Shown here: positions 1 to 9,298 of the stretch, in pieces
Layout of the letters: each line of letters opens with the position of its first letter
How positions within the stretch are numbered: the first letter of the stretch is position 1
Source of the DNA: Stenotrophomonas koreensis
Lineage (GTDB): Bacteria > Pseudomonadota > Gammaproteobacteria > Xanthomonadales > Xanthomonadaceae
Direction: 5' to 3'
Length of the DNA: 64,000 nucleotides
NCBI RefSeq assembly: GCF_001431525.1
Contig: NZ_LDJH01000011.1
Span: forward strand, 124,001-188,000
Translations under genes and position numbers: made by a program
Notes under the pieces: generated by a model
Seen by the model: the letters and a program-made list of their open reading frames with translations, nothing else
Told to the model about the DNA's origin: nothing
Databases searched by the model: none

Positions 1-822
1 GGGCAACGGCGGCAACGCCGGCACGCCATGGCGCAGCAGGTAGCGGCCGACATCATTGAGCTGCTCCACCGGCACCGCCCGCGGCGCGGCCCAGAACGCA
101 TCGAAATTGACGGCCATTTCCCGCACTTCCGGGCCGCTGATGATCACGTCGCGGTCGCGGAAGTTGTATTCGGTATCCCAGTCGTAATAGTCGTCCTGGT
201 AGTTGCGGCCACCGACCACGCCGATGGCATCGTCAATCACCAGCAGCTTGTTGTGCATGCGCTGGTTGAAACGGCGGAAACAGCAGATCACGCTGGCGGC
301 GTAGTGCAGGTAGGTCGGGGTCGCCTTGCCGAAGGTCGGGTTGTAGACCCGCAGCTGCAGGTTGTGGTGCGCTCCGGCCAGTGCGCCCAGGGTCTGCAGG
401 TCGGTGATCGCCGAGAGCTGGTCGATCAGCAGGCGCACCTTGACCCCGCGCCGGGCGGCGGCCAGCAGTTCATCGATCACCAGCCGCGCACTGTCATCGG
501 TATCGAAGATGTAGGTCTGCAGGTCAATGCTGCGGGTGGCGCTGCGCAACAGGTTGATCCGCGCCACCAGCGAGGCTTCGCCCTCATCCAGGATGGTGGC
601 GTAATGCACCGGCTGGCTGGGCTGGGAGCGGCTGAAGGCCTCCCCGGCCAGCGCGCGCAACGGCGAATCAGCCGCACAGTTGTCCTCGCGCTGGCAGTCG
701 CGCGCGTCCGAACGCGCCTGCAGCGCGATGCCGACGGCGCGTTCGCGCTCGAACTGGGACAACGAGCTGCAGCCGCTGCCGAGCAGCAGCACGGCCAGCG
801 CGATCAGGCGCAACCAGACCAT
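1..822 (-). CDS. Phospholipase D-like protein, C-terminus off the left edge
   Basis: The first 274 residues are visible and the frame is still open at base 1. The N-terminus is a lipoprotein signal (hydrophobic run, then GSGCSS). The first HKD motif, H-x-K-x4-D, lies at H190, K192 and D197 (HNKLLVIDD), followed by the GGRNYQDDYY stretch usual in cardiolipin-synthase-like PLDs. The family has two HKD motifs, so the second should lie beyond the window. Its likely role is phosphatidyl transfer or hydrolysis at the envelope; the substrate cannot be read from sequence. The ATG overlaps the TGA of the YceI gene (TGATG), so translation is probably coupled, and it is the last visible gene of the ParA-SixA-YceI-PLD operon. 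Confidence 0.85.
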   Translation of the reverse strand, partial: MVWLRLIALAVLLLGSGCSSLSQFERERAVGIALQARSDARDCQREDNCAADSPLRALAGEAFSRSQPSQPVHYATILDEGEASLVARINLLRSATRSIDLQTYIFDTDDSARLVIDELLAAARRGVKVRLLIDQLSAITDLQTLGALAGAHHNLQLRVYNPTFGKATPTYLHYAASVICCFRRFNQRMHNKLLVIDDAIGVVGGRNYQDDYYDWDTEYNFRDRDVIISGPEVREMAVNFDAFWAAPRAVPVEQLNDVGRYLLRHGVPALPPLP

Positions 823-1415
823 CACGATGGATCCACGCCGCTCAGGCGCACCTGCATTACAAACGTCACCCGATCACCCAAGGCCAACTGCCAGCCGTCC
901 ATTCCATACACGGTGCGCGAAACCGTTCCGCGCCCGGAAACCGGACAATCATAGCCGGGAGCATCACATTGGGCCGGCATCACCCGCATCCGGATCGGCC
1001 CGCGGATGCCGCGCAGGGTCAGCTCGCCCTCGACATCCCCCCCAGCCAATGCGGTATCGGCCGGATGCGGCTGCGAGCTGAAAAGGATCTGCGGGTGGTG
1101 CTGGACGTCGAAAAACTCGGCACCGCGCAACCAGCCGGTGTAGCGCCGGTGGCCACTGACCTCGGCGCTGCGGGCGTCAATCACCAGGCTGACCTGGTGA
1201 CGGCCATCGGCCAGGGTCTGCACCTGGCCGCTGAACACCGGAAAGCGGCCGGTCAGCCGCTGCCCGTAACGGGTACGGATCTCAAAGCCAAGAAGGCTGC
1301 GCTGGGTATCGATGGCCACCGTCTGCGTCGGCCCGGCAGCCCGGAGCGGCGGCTGCGCCTGGGCGCAGGCACCGGCCAGCAGCGCCAGCAACGCCAGCCA
1401 GCGCCAACCGCCCAT
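822..1415 (-). CDS. YceI family periplasmic protein
   Basis: 197 residues with an N-terminal signal peptide ending near ACAQAQ. The mature part has the YceI lipocalin-like pattern: an opening block with SLLGFEIRTRYG, GRFPVFSGQV, then the central FFDVQHHPQILF that matches the family's F-D/x-A-x-x-P-x-x-x-F motif. YceI proteins form a beta-barrel that binds long isoprenoid or fatty-acyl molecules in the periplasm; the ligand here is unknown. It starts 3 bp after the SixA stop and its TGA overlaps the PLD start, so it is an inner member of a leftward operon. Confidence 0.85.
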   Translation of the reverse strand: MGGWRWLALLALLAGACAQAQPPLRAAGPTQTVAIDTQRSLLGFEIRTRYGQRLTGRFPVFSGQVQTLADGRHQVSLVIDARSAEVSGHRRYTGWLRGAEFFDVQHHPQILFSSQPHPADTALAGGDVEGELTLRGIRGPIRMRVMPAQCDAPGYDCPVSGRGTVSRTVYGMDGWQLALGDRVTFVMQVRLSGVDPS

Positions 1416-1418
1416 GGT

Positions 1419-1895
1419 TTATGGCCACCAGAAGCTGGTCAGGGTGGCCACGCCCGGCTCCAGTGCGGCCTGTGCCGGCAGCGACAGCACCGCGATCCCG
1501 GCCGGCGGCATGCCGCGGTATTCGCTGCTGCTGCCACTGTTGAGCAGGGCCACCAGCTGCTCCAGCCCCGGGTTGTGGCCGACCAGCAACAGCCGCTGCA
1601 CCTCCGCGTGCTGCTCGATCAGGCTGACCAGGCTGCCCGGCATCGCCTCGTAGATCCGTGGCTCCAGCCGCTGCTCGACATAGCCGGTCTGCGCCAGCAC
1701 CGCCTCCAGGGTTTCGCGGGTACGCCGCGCCGGCGAGCAGATCACCCGGTCCGGCAGCAGGTGGTTGTCGCGCAGCCAGCGGCCGGCGGCCTCGGCTTCG
1801 GCCTGGCCCACCGCCGACAACGGCCGGTCCATGTCCGCCAGGCCATCGGCGGCCGCTTCGGCATGGGCGTGACGTAGCAAAATCAGTTCCCGCAT
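1419..1895 (-). CDS. sixA: SixA-like phosphohistidine phosphatase
   Basis: 158 residues, close to E. coli SixA in length. The catalytic RHG-type motif is LLRHA with H9, and the second conserved histidine is H107 in LLVGHNPGLEQL; CSPARRTRET is the middle histidine-phosphatase motif. SixA acts on phosphohistidine, in E. coli on the nitrogen phosphotransferase system and ArcB. A strong Shine-Dalgarno (GGAGG, eight bases before ATG) fixes the start. It lies 20 bp after the ParA gene and 3 bp before YceI. The symbol is given by family resemblance; the target in this organism is not shown by the sequence. Confidence 0.8.
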   Translation of the reverse strand: MRELILLRHAHAEAAADGLADMDRPLSAVGQAEAEAAGRWLRDNHLLPDRVICSPARRTRETLEAVLAQTGYVEQRLEPRIYEAMPGSLVSLIEQHAEVQRLLLVGHNPGLEQLVALLNSGSSSEYRGMPPAGIAVLSLPAQAALEPGVATLTSFWWP

Positions 1896-1915
1896 GGTGT
1901 TGCCTCCAGGGCGCC

Positions 1916-2554
1916 TCAGGCGCGTTCAAGCCAGTCCAGCAGTGGTTGCCAATCGGCCTGGTGCTCGCGCACGGCCGCGTTGTTGTAATCAAACAGGCTG
2001 CGGCCATGGCTGGTCATCAGCACATAGCCCTGGCTGTCGCGCAGTTGCGCCACCACCGGGTAGGGCCATTGCGCCAGCATCTGGATCGCGGCCTGGCTGG
2101 TCTGGGTCCAGGGCTTGGTGCGGTTGAGCACCAGCCCGACCGGCAGCGCGCCGCTGCGCACCCGCGCATTGCCGGCCAGCGAATCCAGAAAGCCGACGAT
2201 CGCCTCGATATCCAGCGCCGAGGGCAGCACCGGCACCACCACCGCATCGGCGACGGCCAGGAAGTGCCCCAGCTCATCGGCCCAGGCGCCGGCCGGGGCA
2301 TCGATGATCACCGTGTCGGTGCCGGCCGGAACCAGCTTTTCCCAGGCCTTCTTGCGGTACACATTCAACGGCAGCACCGCGCTGTCCAGCTCGACCCGGC
2401 GTTGGGCCCAGCGGCTGGCCGAGGCCTGCGGATCGGCATCGGCAATCACGGTGTTGCGGCCCTGCAGGGCACTGTGTGCCGCCAGGTGGGTGGAGACCGT
2501 GGTCTTGCCCACGCCGCCCTTGGAACCGGCCACCAGGATCGTTTTCATGCTCAT
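1916..2554 (-). CDS. Orphan ParA/MinD-type ATPase
   Basis: 212 residues. The deviant Walker A KGGVGKTT sits at residues 12-19, with both the signature lysine K12 and K17; DADPQAS is the Walker A' and TVIIDAPAG the Walker B region. A second start at the third residue (MKTILVAG) is possible. No parB, minC/minE or parS-like site is visible nearby, so this is an orphan positioning ATPase or a regulator rather than a chromosome partition system. It is the first gene of the leftward operon with sixA, yceI and the PLD gene and stands divergent from the AAA ATPase across a 110-bp gap. Confidence 0.8.
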   Translation of the reverse strand: MSMKTILVAGSKGGVGKTTVSTHLAAHSALQGRNTVIADADPQASASRWAQRRVELDSAVLPLNVYRKKAWEKLVPAGTDTVIIDAPAGAWADELGHFLAVADAVVVPVLPSALDIEAIVGFLDSLAGNARVRSGALPVGLVLNRTKPWTQTSQAAIQMLAQWPYPVVAQLRDSQGYVLMTSHGRSLFDYNNAAVREHQADWQPLLDWLERA

Positions 2555-2664
2555 TCCTCACATGGCAACCCCTGCAGCCTACACCGTGGCCTGTTGCCGG
2601 CGGTAGCGCGGCGTGGCGGGCGGGTGCTCTGCTATCGTGGCCGCTTTGTTTTCCGGCCCGTGCC

Positions 2665-4146
2665 ATGAGTGAGTTGCAGGACCTGGCGGCACTGATCCGT
2701 GCCAATACCCCGCTGATCGTGATCCAGAGCGCCGACGAAGCGCAGGTGGTGGACCTGTTCCGGCAGAGCCTGATGCAGGTCTGGCGGGCCCTGCACCGCT
2801 GGTCGATCACCGAGGGTCTGCGCCGGCTGGACATCGACCGCGAGGACCCGGCCGAGGGCCCGACCGACCCCAGCTCGGTCTTGCGCCACATCCATGCTGC
2901 CGACCAGCGCGGCATCTACCTGCTGCTGGATTTCCACCCCTACCTGGGCTATGCCAGCCACCAGCGGCTGCTGCGCGACATCCTGCTGCGCCGGCATTGC
3001 CAGCCGCATGTGGTGGTGCTGGTGGGCACCAAGGTCGAGTTGCCACCTGACCTGGAGGCGATGGCCACCCGCTTCAACCCGCGCCTGCCCGATGCCGGCG
3101 CGCTGCTGCGGATGCTGCGCGAGGAAGTGGCCGGCTACGCGCGCGAGCACGGCGGGCGCCGGGTCGAGGTCGACACCGAGGCGGTGCAGCAGATCCTGCG
3201 CAACCTGCAGGGCCTGAGCCTGGGCGATGCGCGGCGCATTGCCCGCCAGCTGATCCATGCCGATGGCGCGCTGGCGGCCGGCGACCTGCCGCAGCTGGCC
3301 AGGCTGAAATTCGAGCTGCTCAACCGTTCCGGCCACCTGCACTACGAGTTTGATACCGCCCGCTTTGCCGAGGTGGCCGGGGCCAACCGGCTCAAGCGCT
3401 GGATCAACCAGCGCCGGCTGCCGTTCATCGGTGGTGCGGTGCCGCCCGGGCTGGACCCGCCCAAGGGCATGCTGCTGCTCGGGGTGCAGGGCTGTGGCAA
3501 ATCGCTGCTGGCCAAGGCCACGGCGGCCGGCTTCGGCGTGCCGCTGCTGCGGCTGGATTTCGGCACCCTGTACAACAAGTACCACGGTGAAACCGAATCC
3601 AACCTGCGCGATGCGCTGGCCTCGGCCGAGCAGCTGGCGCCGTGCGTGCTGTGGATCGACGAAATCGAGAAAGGCCTGGCCAGCGGGGGCGAGGACGGCG
3701 GCGTCTCGCGCCGGGTGCTCGGCTACCTGCTGACCTGGATGGCCGAGCGCAAGGCGCCGGTCTTCATCGTCGCCACCGCCAACGCCGTGCACGAGCTGCC
3801 ACCGGAGCTGCTGCGCAAGGGCCGCTTTGACGAGATTTTCTTCGTCGACCTGCCCAACGCCGATACCCGGGTCGAGCTGCTGCAGCTGCACCTGAGCAAA
3901 CGCGAGCTGGATACCGAACAGTTCCAGCTGCCGGCCCTGGCCGCAGCCAGTGAGGGTTTCTCCGGTGCCGAGATCGAACAGGCCGTGGTTTCCGGCCTGT
4001 ATGCCGCCTTTGCCGAAGGCAGGCCGCTGGATACGCCATTGCTGATGGCCGAGATCCGCAACACCCGGCCACTGTCGGTGCTGATGGCCGAACAGGTGCA
4101 GGCCCTGCGCGAATGGGCCCTGCCGCGCACCGTACCGGCGGACTGA
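2665..4146 (+). CDS. Ycf46-like AAA+ ATPase
   Basis: 493 residues from ATG 2665 (MSELQDLAAL); the frame stays open upstream without a better start. Residues 1 to about 240 form the helical and Rossmann-like N-domain typical of cyanobacterial/algal Ycf46-type proteins. The AAA module has Walker A GVQGCGKS (273-280, K279), Walker B VLWIDEIE (D332, E333), and the arginine-finger region LRKGRFDEIFF. Ycf46 proteins are poorly understood; in cyanobacteria they have been linked to inorganic-carbon use. Single-gene unit on the plus strand; no partner is encoded beside it. Family assignment is firm, cellular role unknown. Confidence 0.8.
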   Translation: MSELQDLAALIRANTPLIVIQSADEAQVVDLFRQSLMQVWRALHRWSITEGLRRLDIDREDPAEGPTDPSSVLRHIHAADQRGIYLLLDFHPYLGYASHQRLLRDILLRRHCQPHVVVLVGTKVELPPDLEAMATRFNPRLPDAGALLRMLREEVAGYAREHGGRRVEVDTEAVQQILRNLQGLSLGDARRIARQLIHADGALAAGDLPQLARLKFELLNRSGHLHYEFDTARFAEVAGANRLKRWINQRRLPFIGGAVPPGLDPPKGMLLLGVQGCGKSLLAKATAAGFGVPLLRLDFGTLYNKYHGETESNLRDALASAEQLAPCVLWIDEIEKGLASGGEDGGVSRRVLGYLLTWMAERKAPVFIVATANAVHELPPELLRKGRFDEIFFVDLPNADTRVELLQLHLSKRELDTEQFQLPALAAASEGFSGAEIEQAVVSGLYAAFAEGRPLDTPLLMAEIRNTRPLSVLMAEQVQALREWALPRTVPAD

Positions 4147-4252
4147 AGCCGCGCACGGCCCAGCAACCCTAGTCGATATCCACATTAGCCCGGCGCAGGA
4201 GCATCGCGCCGGGCGGCGCTCCTGCGCGCTCCCCCTAGCCGCCCCCATACCC

Positions 4253-4278
4253 GTAGGAGCGGCCCCGGCCGCGAAAGC
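4253..4278 (+). repeat. REP-like hairpin, GTAG type
   Basis: GTAGGAGCGGCC followed by its inverted arm (core GCGGCC-CC-GGCCGC) lies between the AAA ATPase and the convergent secreted protein. The same head-plus-hairpin pattern recurs at 35.4-35.7 and 47.3-47.7 kb. Just upstream an imperfect stem has arms at 4193-4202 and 4218-4227. There is no T-tract, so a terminator role is uncertain. Confidence 0.6.
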
Positions 4279-4294
4279 GCACATCCGGGCAACC

Positions 4295-5368
4295 TCAGTA
4301 ACCGGTCGGTTGACCCGGCTGCCAGTGTGGCGGCGGGCTCAACGGCAGGCCATGCCGGCGCAGCAACCACACATACGCATTGCGCTCGCCCAGACCTGCC
4401 ACCTGCTGCGCATACCCCGGCTCGGCATCGCCCCGCGGCGCGGCCAGTGCCGCTTGCCAGTACAACTGCCGCAGCCGCTGCCGCCACAGGCCCGCCTCGG
4501 CCGGTGACAGCGCCTGGCGCAGCAATATCGCCATGCCAACGCTGGCACTGGCATGTGTCGGGCTGTCGGCCATCCGCTGGAGCAGCTGACGGCACTGCCG
4601 CACCCGCTCTGTGACCTGTATGGCCGCCGGGCAACGCTGCCTGATCGTGTCCACGTCGTACATTCCCGCCCCCGAGGTGAGGGCAAACGCCTCTACGGTG
4701 CGCAGCATGTCATGGGCCGGGTTGCTGGCCAGCGGTGCGGTGGCGTCCATCAACACCTGCAGCTGGGACTCGAACGCATCGGCGTAATACGGTGCCTGCA
4801 CCGCGGCCACCCAGGCCGCCTCCTGCGCGTCCGGCGCACTCAAGCGCAGGCGCAGCAACTGCAGGTGGGCATCCTCTGCGGCCAGGGCGGCGGTGGCCGC
4901 CAGCACCTGCTCACGCGGGCAGGCCGGCCAGCGCTCGCAGGCGACCAAGCCCTGCAATGCCACCGCCGGCTCGGCGCCCCCTCCGCCCAGCAGCAGGGCC
5001 ACCAACTGCGCGTTGCGGGCACCATCGGGCAGCCCGCCCTGCAGCATCAGGGCCGCCAATCGCTCCCGTGGCGAGCCGACCGCCAGCAATGGCAGCAGCC
5101 GCTGCTTGCTGGCCTCGTACGATGCGATCTGCTCCGGGCTGGGCGGGAACGACACCGTCGCCAGCGACAAGGCGGCAGGCCCTGCCGTTGCATTCGCCTG
5201 ATCCCCTACGCCGGAGCTTGCCGCGCCGGTGGGCTCGCGGCTGTCCATCGCACCGGCAGGAACGGGCGCCTCGGCCGCACGGCCGGCACCCAGCCAGGAC
5301 GCCAGCAGCACGCACACCGCCAGCAACAAGGCCCCCACCACCGCCCACATCCGTGCAGAACGCATCAC
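4295..5368 (-). CDS. Secreted or membrane-anchored protein of unknown function
   Basis: 357 residues. One N-terminal hydrophobic segment (about residues 8-27, WAVVGALLLAVCVLLASWLG) is a signal peptide or anchor. A low-complexity Ala/Gly/Ser stretch follows, then a mostly helical, alanine- and leucine-rich body to the end. I recognise no catalytic motif or named domain. It stands alone, convergent with the AAA ATPase and 54 bp downstream of the AEC transporter stop. The coding reading is supported by third-position GC typical of the neighbours and by an uninterrupted frame. Function not assigned. Confidence 0.65.
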   Translation of the reverse strand: MMRSARMWAVVGALLLAVCVLLASWLGAGRAAEAPVPAGAMDSREPTGAASSGVGDQANATAGPAALSLATVSFPPSPEQIASYEASKQRLLPLLAVGSPRERLAALMLQGGLPDGARNAQLVALLLGGGGAEPAVALQGLVACERWPACPREQVLAATAALAAEDAHLQLLRLRLSAPDAQEAAWVAAVQAPYYADAFESQLQVLMDATAPLASNPAHDMLRTVEAFALTSGAGMYDVDTIRQRCPAAIQVTERVRQCRQLLQRMADSPTHASASVGMAILLRQALSPAEAGLWRQRLRQLYWQAALAAPRGDAEPGYAQQVAGLGERNAYVWLLRRHGLPLSPPPHWQPGQPTGY

Positions 5369-5422
5369 CCCTCCCTATTTACCCCATCTTGCCACAACCC
5401 GGAACGGTGACGCATACGTCAC

Positions 5423-6346
5423 TCAGCTCAGGCGGGACACCACCCACAGCCAGCCCGGCAGGGTGGCCAATGACAACACGATGCCGTAGGCCACCAGAGC
5501 GGCGGCCAGGCGCGGGGCCAGGCCCTGCATCATCGCCAAGGCGGCGGCGGTGATCATGCTGGGCATGGCCGATTCGAGCACGTTGACCTGCAACGCGGCG
5601 CCGTCCAGACCAAACGCCCACCCCAGCGGCAGGGCCAGCGCCGGCAGCACCAGCAGCTTGAGCAGCAGGCCGTAGCCCAGTGCCGGCAATTCCTCGCGTG
5701 GCAGTTTCAGCTCGATGGTCAGGCCGACGGCCAGCATCACCAGCGGCAGCATGGCATCGGCCAGCGTCTGCAATGCCGCGGCAATCCAGTGGGGCGGCTG
5801 GGCCGGCATCAGCAGCAGCGCGAACAGCAGCGCCCACACCGGCGGAAAACGCACGATCCGCGCCAGCATCTGGCGCAGCCCGGGCCGGCTGTTGCCACCG
5901 TAGCTGGCCAGCACGTACAGGCCGAAGGTGGACAACAGCACGAAGGTGCCGAACTGGTCATACACCACGGCATACGGCAGCGCGTCCTCGCCCAGCAGCG
6001 CGCGCACCATCGGGTAGCCGATGAAACTGGTGTTGCCCAGCGCCACGCACAGCAGCAGTACGCCCTGGCGTGCCCGGTCCAGGCGCAGCAGGCGGCCGCC
6101 CAGTGCCACCAGCGCCAGGGTGGCCAGCATCAGCAACCACGGGGTCAGCACCAGCCCGAGCAGGTGCAGCTGGAACTGCAACCGTGGCACATACAGCAGC
6201 ACCGCTGCCGGCAGGCACAGGTACAGCACCACCTTGTTGAGCGTTTCCGGGGCATTGGAGGCAAACACGCGCAGGCGCGCAAACAGCATCCCAAGGCCGA
6301 GCAACAGCAGCATCAGGGCAAACGCATCAACAGCCATCTGGGGCAA
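5423..6346 (-). CDS. AEC (auxin efflux carrier) family transporter
   Basis: 307 residues with about ten hydrophobic membrane segments in the two-lobed arrangement of the AEC/BART superfamily. The start MPQMAVDAFALMLLLLGLGM and the LNKVVLYLCLPA block are typical of the family, as is the mid-protein GNTSFIGYPM motif (the conserved G-N-x-x-F-x-G-x-P signature). Bacterial AEC carriers move small carboxylates such as malate or malonate by secondary transport; the substrate cannot be told here. It is a single gene in the inner membrane, with no adjoining metabolic operon to suggest a cargo. Confidence 0.85.
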   Translation of the reverse strand: MPQMAVDAFALMLLLLGLGMLFARLRVFASNAPETLNKVVLYLCLPAAVLLYVPRLQFQLHLLGLVLTPWLLMLATLALVALGGRLLRLDRARQGVLLLCVALGNTSFIGYPMVRALLGEDALPYAVVYDQFGTFVLLSTFGLYVLASYGGNSRPGLRQMLARIVRFPPVWALLFALLLMPAQPPHWIAAALQTLADAMLPLVMLAVGLTIELKLPREELPALGYGLLLKLLVLPALALPLGWAFGLDGAALQVNVLESAMPSMITAAALAMMQGLAPRLAAALVAYGIVLSLATLPGWLWVVSRLS

Positions 6347-6429
6347 CCACCGGGCAGGAAGCGGGCGCGCGGCGCCCTCACACGCTGGCCAGTGTGCGCC
6401 GCAACAAACCCGGCCTCAAGCCGCTGGCG

Positions 6430-7068
6430 TCAGGGCCAGCTCGGCGGGTTGGCTACCCAGGCCTGGTGCACCTGCTCCAGTGCCTGCCGCTCGACCGGCT
6501 GCCAGTGCGGCAGCAGGCGCTCGAAATTGGCCGGGTCGATCCACAGCTGCGGCTCGGTACGCACGGCGGCGGCATACCACTTCACCGCCTCGTCGGTATT
6601 GCCCTGGCGGTGCAGCACCAGGGCCAGGGTCGGCGGCGCCCATGACGGCTCCCCGCGTACCTGCTCCAGTGCCTGCAGCCACAGCTGCTGTGCCTGCTCA
6701 TGACGGCCCTGGCGGAAGGCATGCCAGCCCATGTTCCAGCGCACGCCACGGCCAATGGTGGAATTGGGCGCCGAGCCAGTCAGGGCCTCCTGGTAGAGCG
6801 AATCTGCCAGTTCCACCCGGTTGTCGGCGGCGGCAATGTTGGCCAACTGCACACTGGCCTCGACCGCACGGCGGCCCCGGGTGCGGTGGCGCACCAGCTG
6901 GTCGAGCAGGTCGCTGGCGGCCGGGTCGACCACTACGATCGGTTGTGCTGCCGCGTCCTCATCGAAGTAGAACTCACGGATCGGTGGCAGCGCCTGTGCC
7001 GAAGCACTCCATGCCGTTGCCAGGGCAAGGCCAAGCAACAACCCGAACAGGTATTTCTGGATGCGCAT
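6430..7068 (-). CDS. Exported TPR-like protein of unknown function
   Basis: 212 residues from ATG 7068, chosen because GGGGGA lies just upstream and a signal peptide (MRIQKYLFGLLLGLALATAW...ASAQA) begins at once. An ATG 21 bp further upstream is in frame but lacks these features. The mature part contains tetratricopeptide-like helices, for example NMGWHAFRQGRHEQAQQLWL and VLHRQGNTDEAVKWYAAAV, so it probably binds a protein partner in the periplasm. A single gene; no operon partner. Fold call moderate, function unknown. Confidence 0.65.
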   Translation of the reverse strand: MRIQKYLFGLLLGLALATAWSASAQALPPIREFYFDEDAAAQPIVVVDPAASDLLDQLVRHRTRGRRAVEASVQLANIAAADNRVELADSLYQEALTGSAPNSTIGRGVRWNMGWHAFRQGRHEQAQQLWLQALEQVRGEPSWAPPTLALVLHRQGNTDEAVKWYAAAVRTEPQLWIDPANFERLLPHWQPVERQALEQVHQAWVANPPSWP

Positions 7069-7256
7069 CACTATTCCCCCTGCAAGCAAAAAACTTCCCC
7101 CCTGTCATTGATCGTAAACCTTCATCTGCCCTTCATGCGAGCAGGAGAACGGAATCGACCCCACCCAGGCCGCGACAGACGTCCCCAGTCCGGGAGTTTT
7201 TCGATTGTTTTTCAGTGGGTTATGCCCGCCACTGATGGGCGGGCAGACCAGGGCGC

Positions 7257-9146
7257 TCAGCGCTGCGGGCGCAGGATCGGCGTAAGCAGGTCCGGCTGGC
7301 CGGCAATCCGGCGCAGTTGCGGGTAACGCAGGCCGCCGCGGTAGTCGATGGCCAGGCTGCGGTAACTGTCGGCCTGGCGTACCAGCAGGCTCAGCGGCGT
7401 GCCGGTCGCCGCCGCATCGCCCAGTGCCGCCTTCAACCGGGCCCGGCTGAAAGCCAGGCCATTGACCGCCACCACCTGCACATCGCGCGCCAGCCCGGCC
7501 GCGGCGGCTGGCGAATCCCAGCCCACCCAGCCGATGCGGCCATCGGCATCGAGCCTGATGCCCAGCGCGTGCTGGAGGTCGGTACTGCCATCGGCTTCGG
7601 CATCGCGGACCATCGCATTGGGCGTGGTGCTCCAGACCAGCTCCCAGCCGGCTGCGGCCAGCCCGGGCGGGCGCTGACCATCAACGGCGTGCAGGCGCTG
7701 GGCCAGCCAGGGCGACCAGTCGCCCGCCTGGTACTGCTCCAGCGCGGCCACCAGGGCCTCGGGATCAAATCGACGGATGTCGCCGTGCACACCGCCAGCG
7801 AAGAAACGCGCGGTGAAGCCATCCAGATCACGCTGGCCGGCCGAGAGTGTGCGCAGGCGCGCATCGACCTCCAGCCAGAGCAGGATCGCCGCATCGTAGA
7901 AATCAAACCCGCGCTGCCAGTCCGCCCAGGCCTGCGGCTTGTCGTTGAAATCGATGATGCCCTGGTACTGGGTATCGGCCAGCGACCGCCAGCGGTTGCC
8001 GGGCTGGGCAGCAAACTGCCCCTGCAGCTGGGCCAGCCGCGCCAGCGCCTGCTCCTGGCTCCACAGCCCCGAGCGCGCGGCCAGCACCAGCGCCCAGTAC
8101 TGGGTCAGGCCTTCATAGATCCACAAGCCACGGTTGTCCTGCGCCGCGTTGTAGTGCGGCGAGAAACTACCGGCCGGGCGCCAGGCCTTGCCGATCCACG
8201 CGTGCACGTACTCGTGCGCAAGCAGGTCGTTGTCGGCAATCGGCCCCTCACCCTGCAGGTAACCCTCGTGCATGCCGTTCTCGCTGGACTGCGCATGCTC
8301 CAGGCCAATGCCGGAGAAGGTGTCCGACAGCGCGAGCAGGAAATCGTAGTGCGCGTACGGCCGCTGGCCGAACAGCACATCGGCCTCGGCCACCAGCGCC
8401 TTGTGCGCTGCCAGCACCGCATCGGCGGGCTGCAGCAACGCCGCCTGCTCAGCCACCACATGCAGCATCACCGGTTGGCTCTTGCCGGCATCCAGCGGGA
8501 AACGGGCCAGGTGGCGGCCGGCATAGACCGGCGAATCGATCAGGGTCATCACCGATTCCGGCAGGTAGTGCTCGCAATCACCGCGACGCACGCTGCGCAG
8601 CGCACTGGCGCTGTACCAGCCCGTCGGCAAACACAGCGTGGGCGCCACCAGCAGGTACCGGGTATCAAAGCCTTTGGGATAGAGCAGCACGCGGTGCCAC
8701 TGGATAGCCAGCAGGTTGGGCGTCATCGCCACCCGGCCCTGGTCGCTGGCGGTGGGCGAGAGGTAATCGAAGGCGATCTCCAGCGTGCTGACGCCTTCGG
8801 GAATGGTCAACTGGAAGGCGTAGACGTCCAGCGGGTCACGCTGCCAGGCCAGCGGCTGGCCGTTGCCGGAGAACTGCAGCCCGGCGATCTGGTTGATCGG
8901 CCCGGTGGGGGCGTGATGGCCGGGAATCCATTGCGGGTAATGCAGGGTCAGCGGCCCCGGCCTGACCGATAGGGACTGCCGCACCTGCTGGATGCGGCGC
9001 TGCACATCGTGCGCCTGCACGGTCAGCTGCATGGCCGGTAATGGCCATGGCACTGCCGATGCGTTCGCCGGACCTGCCCACAGCACTCCCAGCATCGTCC
9101 CGCCCACCATTGCTGCCGCCGCCCATTCCTGCCAACGCGCCATCAT
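7257..9146 (-). CDS. M61 family metallopeptidase with PDZ domain
   Basis: 629 residues from ATG 9146 (MMARWQEWAAAAMVGG), where a signal peptide starts; the longer frame adds 41 cysteine-rich residues without signal character. The layout is the M61 one: an N-terminal beta domain with HYPQWIPGHHAP, the peptidase domain with zinc motif HEYVH (H311, E312, H315) and WIYEGLTQYWA, then a C-terminal PDZ-like domain (GIRLDADGRIGWVGWDSPAAAAGL). M61 enzymes are glycyl or broad aminopeptidases; here it should work in the periplasm. Monocistronic, leftward. Confidence 0.85.
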   Translation of the reverse strand: MMARWQEWAAAAMVGGTMLGVLWAGPANASAVPWPLPAMQLTVQAHDVQRRIQQVRQSLSVRPGPLTLHYPQWIPGHHAPTGPINQIAGLQFSGNGQPLAWQRDPLDVYAFQLTIPEGVSTLEIAFDYLSPTASDQGRVAMTPNLLAIQWHRVLLYPKGFDTRYLLVAPTLCLPTGWYSASALRSVRRGDCEHYLPESVMTLIDSPVYAGRHLARFPLDAGKSQPVMLHVVAEQAALLQPADAVLAAHKALVAEADVLFGQRPYAHYDFLLALSDTFSGIGLEHAQSSENGMHEGYLQGEGPIADNDLLAHEYVHAWIGKAWRPAGSFSPHYNAAQDNRGLWIYEGLTQYWALVLAARSGLWSQEQALARLAQLQGQFAAQPGNRWRSLADTQYQGIIDFNDKPQAWADWQRGFDFYDAAILLWLEVDARLRTLSAGQRDLDGFTARFFAGGVHGDIRRFDPEALVAALEQYQAGDWSPWLAQRLHAVDGQRPPGLAAAGWELVWSTTPNAMVRDAEADGSTDLQHALGIRLDADGRIGWVGWDSPAAAAGLARDVQVVAVNGLAFSRARLKAALGDAAATGTPLSLLVRQADSYRSLAIDYRGGLRYPQLRRIAGQPDLLTPILRPQR

Positions 9147-9298
9147 CGCTCTCCGCCGGCCCCCTGCCGGATCGCAGCAGCATGCCAGATGGAAAACCCT
9201 TCGCGCGCAGGCGCCGTGGATTGGCCGCGTACAGGGCCCGCTCCTGCAACAGTTCGGCACAGACCGCAAGAGCGCCGCTGGTCGCGACCGACAGCCCG

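Noticed and set aside
9147..9269. Cysteine-rich N-terminal extension of the M61 peptidase
   Set aside because: The signal peptide begins at the ATG at 9146; the extra 41 residues are not of a kind to precede it.
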